Assembly: GCA_038501195.1 (NCBI GenBank)
Contig: JBBPUQ010000006.1
Coordinates: forward strand, 496,001 to 560,000
Origin: Nemania diffusa
Lineage: Eukaryota; Ascomycota; Sordariomycetes; Xylariales; Xylariaceae
Length of the DNA stretch: 64,000 nucleotides
Direction of reading: 5' to 3'
A model generated the notes under the pieces. It was not told where the DNA came from, did not search any database, and saw only the letters and a program-made list of their open reading frames with translations. Below are positions 58,414 to 64,000 of the stretch, one piece after another. The position numbers were made by a program, and so were the translations under genes. How positions within the stretch are numbered: the first letter of the stretch is position 1; the number at the start of each line of letters is the position of its first letter.

Positions 58414-60212
58414 GTGAATAGAGAATCAATCTCTACATCTTCAAGTCGCTGGAGATTCTCTGGAGGATTGTTGTCGGATGGAGGGTGGAAGTACAATACT
58501 CTGCAATGGGAGCTGTCGGAAAACGAATTTGAGAAACAACCGACACATAGCAATGTAATACATAACCCATTCGGCTTTCGGCATGGGGGTCGGCCGTTCT
58601 ACATCAAGGTAGATGTCGAGGGTAAATTGAAGGAGGTACATGATGAATTCACAAAGTCGCTCGATTCTCGCGCAAAGAACCTCCGCTTCGAAATAGAGCA
58701 AGAAAATCTTCAGTCAATCCCAATGGAAGTACCTGATCCCCAGCAGGTGACATTCGAGACTATCAAGCTAGATGTGCAACTTCCAAAGTTGACTAATGAT
58801 ACACTTATGCGACCAAGTTTAAGTTTGCCATCTAGCTCAGTAATAAGCAGCAAAACTACAGCTCAGCTAGAACAGAGCCAACAGCTATCGACATCAAGGG
58901 AGTTGGCGAACAGGGAAGCTAATATTGCAAATTTGGCTCAAATGATTTACTTAAGCCTAGGGGAAACCCAAAAGACTTAGTGAAGGAACTGTAGCAAATG
59001 GGAAATTTCCCGGACAAGTGAAGATGCCGGCGGACTCTCATAGAGCTACTCACACCCCATACATGACAGAATTTCTCGCATTTATAAATTTGATGATGTT
59101 CTTACAGGATATGTTGGGCCGGATTCCTACAGCGTTGCTTAGTATGGCCTTGACCTGAGAAAAAGGCCCCGGCTCTCTTGTCCAAAGAGGGAAGCATATA
59201 CGGCTGTGACGATCTAGTTATTCCTGACCGAGCTGTTAATGCATCGCTCTAGAACTGAGACCATCTATGATGGCGAGTTGATGGAGATCGAGGAGGTCGT
59301 CTACCCTTCCAATTGCAGTACCAAGGCTGGCTAACCAAGAGGTCAGCTCTTATGACGAAGTTGGTAGGTTATCACAAATACTTTTTGATGGACCGGAGGT
59401 GAGCTGAAAGTTGGAACGGTTTTGAATCTTCTCTTCATGGGGATATATTACCCTGATGATCTGTCTGCTGAACCCAGATGATTACCATCCTTTAAGGAAT
59501 GAAGCCCGTCTGAATGGAGAAAGGAGAGAGATATAATTTTCGACATATATTTCTTCATACCCAGTGTTAACAAGTGTAACAGGGAAATTGACTAGTCCCG
59601 CGTAAATTAGGCATTAAATTCCTCATCCTCTAGTGTTTGCTTAGCATTAGGGTGTCTTTGAGAAGGGTTGCCCGCCGACCCGCCCGTGTTTGTTCCAACT
59701 TTTCTATAGACGCGTTGTCGGCTACCACATTTTTAGTCCTTTCGAGTCTAAGACCCCTTCGCTAGCATCATGTTAGCGGCCAAGATCTTAGATGGCTTAG
59801 GCACAACGATACATCCAGGTAGCCAAGTGAAATTAATAGATGATATCGAGCCTGGTAATACTGGATGCCTGAACGGAGAGCGATGAATGCCAGTGAATTA
59901 TGTTATTTCATAAGACTTGTCATGCAACTTCACTGATACAGCCTTGCAGAGGAAGCATCTAATAGCTGGGGTTTCCAGGTATTTAGAGAGAAAGAAAGAC
60001 CATCAACAGCAGATATCATCGGCAAGCTACCCAGTTTACAGCATCAACCTCCGAACCCTCATCTTACACTAGCGGATCTATCCGAGACACCCTACATACT
60101 TAAAAAAAATTCCTCAATGCTAAACAAGGATTGGGTAATTGTCTCGTCTACTAAGTTATTGGAAGAGATCTACATCAGGAGCAAATACCAGAAAGGGTAT
60201 TTGGCTAGATAG
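58414..60212 (+). pseudogene. Decayed gene of unknown family next to the right repeat
   Basis: 58414-58980 is an open frame of 188 residues, also open upstream of its ATG, with coding-like content (SSSRWRFSGGLLSDGGWKYN, NPFGFRHGGRPFYIKV). It resembles a family of fungal proteins of unknown function that I cannot name. After its stop, further coding-like stretches appear in other frames: about 58988-59155 (TVANGKFPGQVKMPAD and following residues), a short one near 59250-59330, and 59937-60212 with an open stretch of about 90 codons but no start. They point to a longer gene broken by frameshifts and stops. It ends 175 bp from the right retrotransposon. Introns could explain some gaps, but TGA and TAG interruptions in the middle part argue for decay. 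Confidence 0.45.
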
Positions 60213-60387
60213 TTGATGTTGTGTTCAAAATGGGGAGTCTATGGCTATATAGCTATACAGAAGCAAGTTGAATACTATAGGAGTCTCACTCCCCCTTCCA
60301 AGCCATTCCACACATGCACATGACCACTATACCAAATAACAACCCATCTAAGTAGTATAGTGAACGCTCTTGAAATCAATAATAGCC

Positions 60388-60781
60388 TGTCACGTACAAA
60401 AGTACGATCGAGCTTAGCAAGTAAAATTGAACCAGTATAACTGAAACGATCTTAAAAAATATATTAAAATAAAGCCTGCTTAATATTCTAGTTACTTTAG
60501 CTTTTTAATTCTCAAGTTCTATATATATATATATACTTCTAGTAAACACTAAAATCGAGCTCGATGCTTTATTTCTAAGCTTCAATTTTATAATCGCTTT
60601 TGCTTGCTTATAATAATAAACGCCCATAATAAATAATAATTTTAACAATTAATATTATAAACAGTAAAAAAGCTTTTACAAAAACTTTTTTTTAAACTTT
60701 TTTATTAAGTAAACTTATTTAAATAAATTTTATAACTTAACTTTTTAAATTTGCTTTATTAAATTTATTTATATTATTATA
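60388..60781. repeat. 5'-side LTR of the right outer retrotransposon
   Basis: Homologous to 12684-13083. The start TGTCACG is well preserved and the end is inferred from the left copy. The RIP-type mutation load rises steadily from left to right across it. Confidence 0.75.
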
Positions 60782-61207
60782 TATTTTTTAACTAAACTAT
60801 TTTAAACTATTTAGCTATTTTTTTTTTATATACTAATAAAAAAAATAAATAATAATTTTTTCAATTTTATATTTTAAAATTTTTACAAAAATATATTTTA
60901 AACAATTTTAACAGCTTTATATATTTTAAATAATTAGTTCTTATAAAAAAAAAGCTAAAAATACATTTTTTTTAATATACTATTATATTAATATACTTTT
61001 TATGCTTTAATTGCAAAACTATTAAATAATAAAATTATATTTACATATATTTATTAATTGCAATTTTATTGCTTAATTAAATATATAATATATTTAACAA
61101 ATTTAAACTAGCAGTTATAAAAAAAATATATTTTTTTTTTATATATAAAATAAATTTGTTTTTAATATTTTAATACTTTTAATATAAATTGATTATAAAG
61201 CAATTTT

Positions 61208-61241
<34 letters not shown>

Positions 61242-64000
61242 CTATTTTTTTAAATCTATAAATATATTTTTAAAATTGCTTAATTATTATATATTTAATT
61301 AACTAATAAAATAACTAGTTTTTTCTGTTTTTTTTTTTTTTTTTTATTTTTATTTACTTATAAATTATAATTTTTAAGCTTTTTTTTTATATAAACAAAT
61401 TTAAAACTAATTTATAGTTATAAATATTATTACTATTATTAATATATACTTTATAAAACTTTTAAATTAATTATAAAAGTTTTTATATTAATTAAAACTT
61501 CAAATAATATTATTTTGTTATAATATTTTAACATAATAAATAATTTTTTAATTTTATATTATAAAATATTAATTATATATTAATGCTTTTAAAAAGCAGT
61601 TTTATTTTTTTTTACTACTGTTTTTAATTTGCTTTTAAGATTTTTTTTTTGCAGTTTTTTTTTTTAGAAAAAAAAAAAAAAAAAAAAAAACACATTTAAA
61701 CACTTTTTTTTTTTTTTGCTTTTAGCTCTAGCTAATAATTATTAAAATTTTCTACGTTACTATTACAAATATTATTATCTATTTTATTGCTTATACTTTT
61801 TATATTTTTGCTGCTATTATTAATAACAACAATAATAACTTTTTCATTTTTTTTTTTCCAACTTGTTGCTTTAAGCTTTATAATTTATTAAACACTTATT
61901 TATATTTATATTTTAATAAATATTATTACTTATATTCTACTTAAAAAAAAAAACATATAATTTTTTGCTGTTACTATATAAATGCTGCTTTTATTAAACA
62001 TAAAAATAATATATATTTTAATACAACTAGTTATAGCTAATATTATTACAAATACTTTTTAAAGCATATATATATACTTATATAAGTTTTTTTTATATTT
62101 TTATATATATTTAAAATATTATATTAACAAATATAAATATAACTCAAATTATACAATATTATTTATTTACTACTTAATAACAACTATTTAATTTAAAGCT
62201 TTTTAAACTATAAATTTTATTTTAATATTTTTTAAAATTATTATAATAATTTTTAACTAACAATTTTTATATAAAAACTTTTTTATTTTTACAGCACTTT
62301 TTAAGTCGCTTTTAAAATAAACAAAAAAAAGTTTGCTATTACTACTTCTTTATTATTTATACTTATATTTACTTTTTATATCTTTTATTAAAATATTTAT
62401 ATATTTAAACTTTTATTTATTTTTTATACCTTAACTATTTTTTTCAGCTATTTTATTTTTTTTTCTTTTAACGTTACTAACATTTCTACTGTTAACAACT
62501 CTTTTATTTACACTATCAGCGCTACTAATGTTTCATTATATAGTCGTACTATATACTTTTACACTTTTTTCTTTTTACACTTTATATGTTTTTTTTAAAA
62601 CTTTTAATAAATAAAAATTAATATTTCTAATATTTAACAAACTTAAAAAATAAAATAATAAAAATAATAAATAGAAATTAATATAACTTATTTTAATTTT
62701 ATTTTTTTTTTTTTACTTTTAATTATTTTAATTATTATAAATTAATAAATAACTAAAAAAATTTTTTTATTTATTTTTTAAACTTATATTGTAAATATAA
62801 TTTATATTTTTAAAATTAATAAAAACTCGAAAATATTTAAATTAAATTTATAATAAATTTTTAATTAATTTATTAGCAAATATTTAATTAATAAAAAAAT
62901 ATACTATTTTAAAGCTTTTTTTAAAATATTTTTAATATAGCTATATATTTTATATATTTATATATTTAAACTTAATATTTATTTTTTTATTTTTATTTAT
63001 TATTAATTTAATCATTTATATATTATTTAAATAAATTGTTTATACTTTTTTTAATTTTAAAATAAAATTATAAAACAGTTTTTTAAAAATTATTGTTTTT
63101 TTTATAATAAGCTTGATTATATTTATTTCTGCTTTTGTAATAAAAATAAATATAATATTTTAATAAATAGTTTTTTATAAAATTATATTTTTAAATAATA
63201 ATATAATATATCTATATAAAAAGTAATAAATTTTATAATTGTTTATAAATAAAGTATTTTTTATTATTAATAAAATTTAAGTTTTATAATTTTATATTTT
63301 ATATATAATTTCGAAAAAATATATTATATATAAATATTAAATTATTTAATAAACAGTTTTATAATATATAAAACTAAAATTAATTAAAAACTTTAAAAAT
63401 TATATTACTATATATATAATATTTAGTTTTAAAAATACTGCTATATATAAAATTAATTTAATTAATTTTTAATATAGCTTAATTTTTACTTTTGTTATAT
63501 TTTTTAAATATTTTTTAAACTTTTTTATTAAAAGCAATATTATAAAAACTTAACTTTAATTATTAAATTTATAATATATTATAATTTTATTAATATATTT
63601 ATTATATACTAATATAATTGTTTTTTAAAAATAGTTTTAAATTATTTTAATTTTTAAAAATTAAATAATATTATTTTAATTTTTAAATTTATAAGCTTTT
63701 TTAATATTTAAAATAATTTTTTTTACTTTTTTTTTATAAGTTTTATAATATAAAACTAAAAAATTATTTATATAAAATATAATAAATACTATATGTTCTA
63801 AAATATAAAACAAATAAAACTTTTTTTTTAAAGCTATTATTTTATTAGTTTTAAATATTTTAACAAACTTTTTATATTATAGTAATAAAAAATTTTTTAA
63901 ACTATATAATATTTTATTAAGTTTATTAATTAAATTATTTTAACTAAAGCTTTTTAAAAATAATATATTTATAAAAACTTTACTAGTTTTTAATATATTA
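60388..64000. mobile_element. RIP-degraded LTR retrotransposon, right copy (3' end outside window)
   Basis: It begins with TGTCACGTAC, carries the LTR to 60781, then internal sequence collinear with the left copy from 61049 on (matching base 1 of the window). One insertion of about 22-31 bp near 61470 distinguishes it. It lies in the same orientation as the left copy. The first 100 bp keep GC, then composition falls to almost pure AT by about 60660. Coding content is destroyed. Confidence 0.85.

Overview
The window is nuclear DNA of a filamentous ascomycete (Pezizomycotina, most likely a Sordariomycete). The signs are short introns of about 50-110 bp with fungal donor, branch and acceptor signals, HET-domain and CFEM-domain proteins, a fungal Rac GTPase, DUF7924-type and DUF8035-type proteins, and repeats converted to extremely AT-rich DNA with C-to-T/G-to-A changes, the signature of repeat-induced point mutation (RIP).

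Layout. Bases 1-13083 and 60388-64000 are two direct-orientation copies of one RIP-ruined LTR retrotransposon. The left copy ends with its LTR (12684-13083). The right copy begins with its LTR (60388-60781). Between them lies a gene-bearing island of about 47 kb. Inside the left copy is a second element, a minus-strand Ty3/Gypsy retrotransposon (5091-11626). It is followed by a GC-normal patch of about 0.5 kb with a 140-bp direct repeat that ends abruptly at 12111.

The island alternates conserved and accessory segments. 13.7-15.0 kb: a broken DUF7924-type gene. 15.8-28.1 kb, conserved: SURF1/Shy1 (cytochrome oxidase assembly), CENP-T (kinetochore), Rac GTPase, then the divergent ribosome-biogenesis pair Nop6-like and Cms1, and a CFEM surface protein rebuilt here from three exons. 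28-38 kb, accessory and gene-poor: a weak proline/tryptophan-rich ORF, a HET-domain protein and a small Cys-motif orphan. 38-46.3 kb, conserved: a DUF8035 protein, NC2-beta/Dr1 rebuilt from four exons, and an IRC24-like short-chain dehydrogenase. 46.7-60.4 kb, accessory: a 1294-residue HET-ankyrin protein with young, nearly uniform repeats, a 1-kb long-inverted-repeat transposon with TA target duplication, an alpha/beta-hydrolase, a solo LTR with a perfect 5-bp target duplication, a small Cys-rich protein, an F-box protein and a decayed gene next to the right repeat.

The conserved genes are independent housekeeping functions. The only obvious functional pairing is the head-to-head Nop6/Cms1 pair. 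The accessory part looks like an allorecognition or rapidly evolving compartment: two HET genes of different architecture, RIP-bounded repeats and several small transposon remnants. I did not find a clearly new multi-gene system. The most unusual objects are the HET-ankyrin receptor-like gene lacking a NACHT domain, the GC patch inside the RIP block, and the palindromic TA-element.
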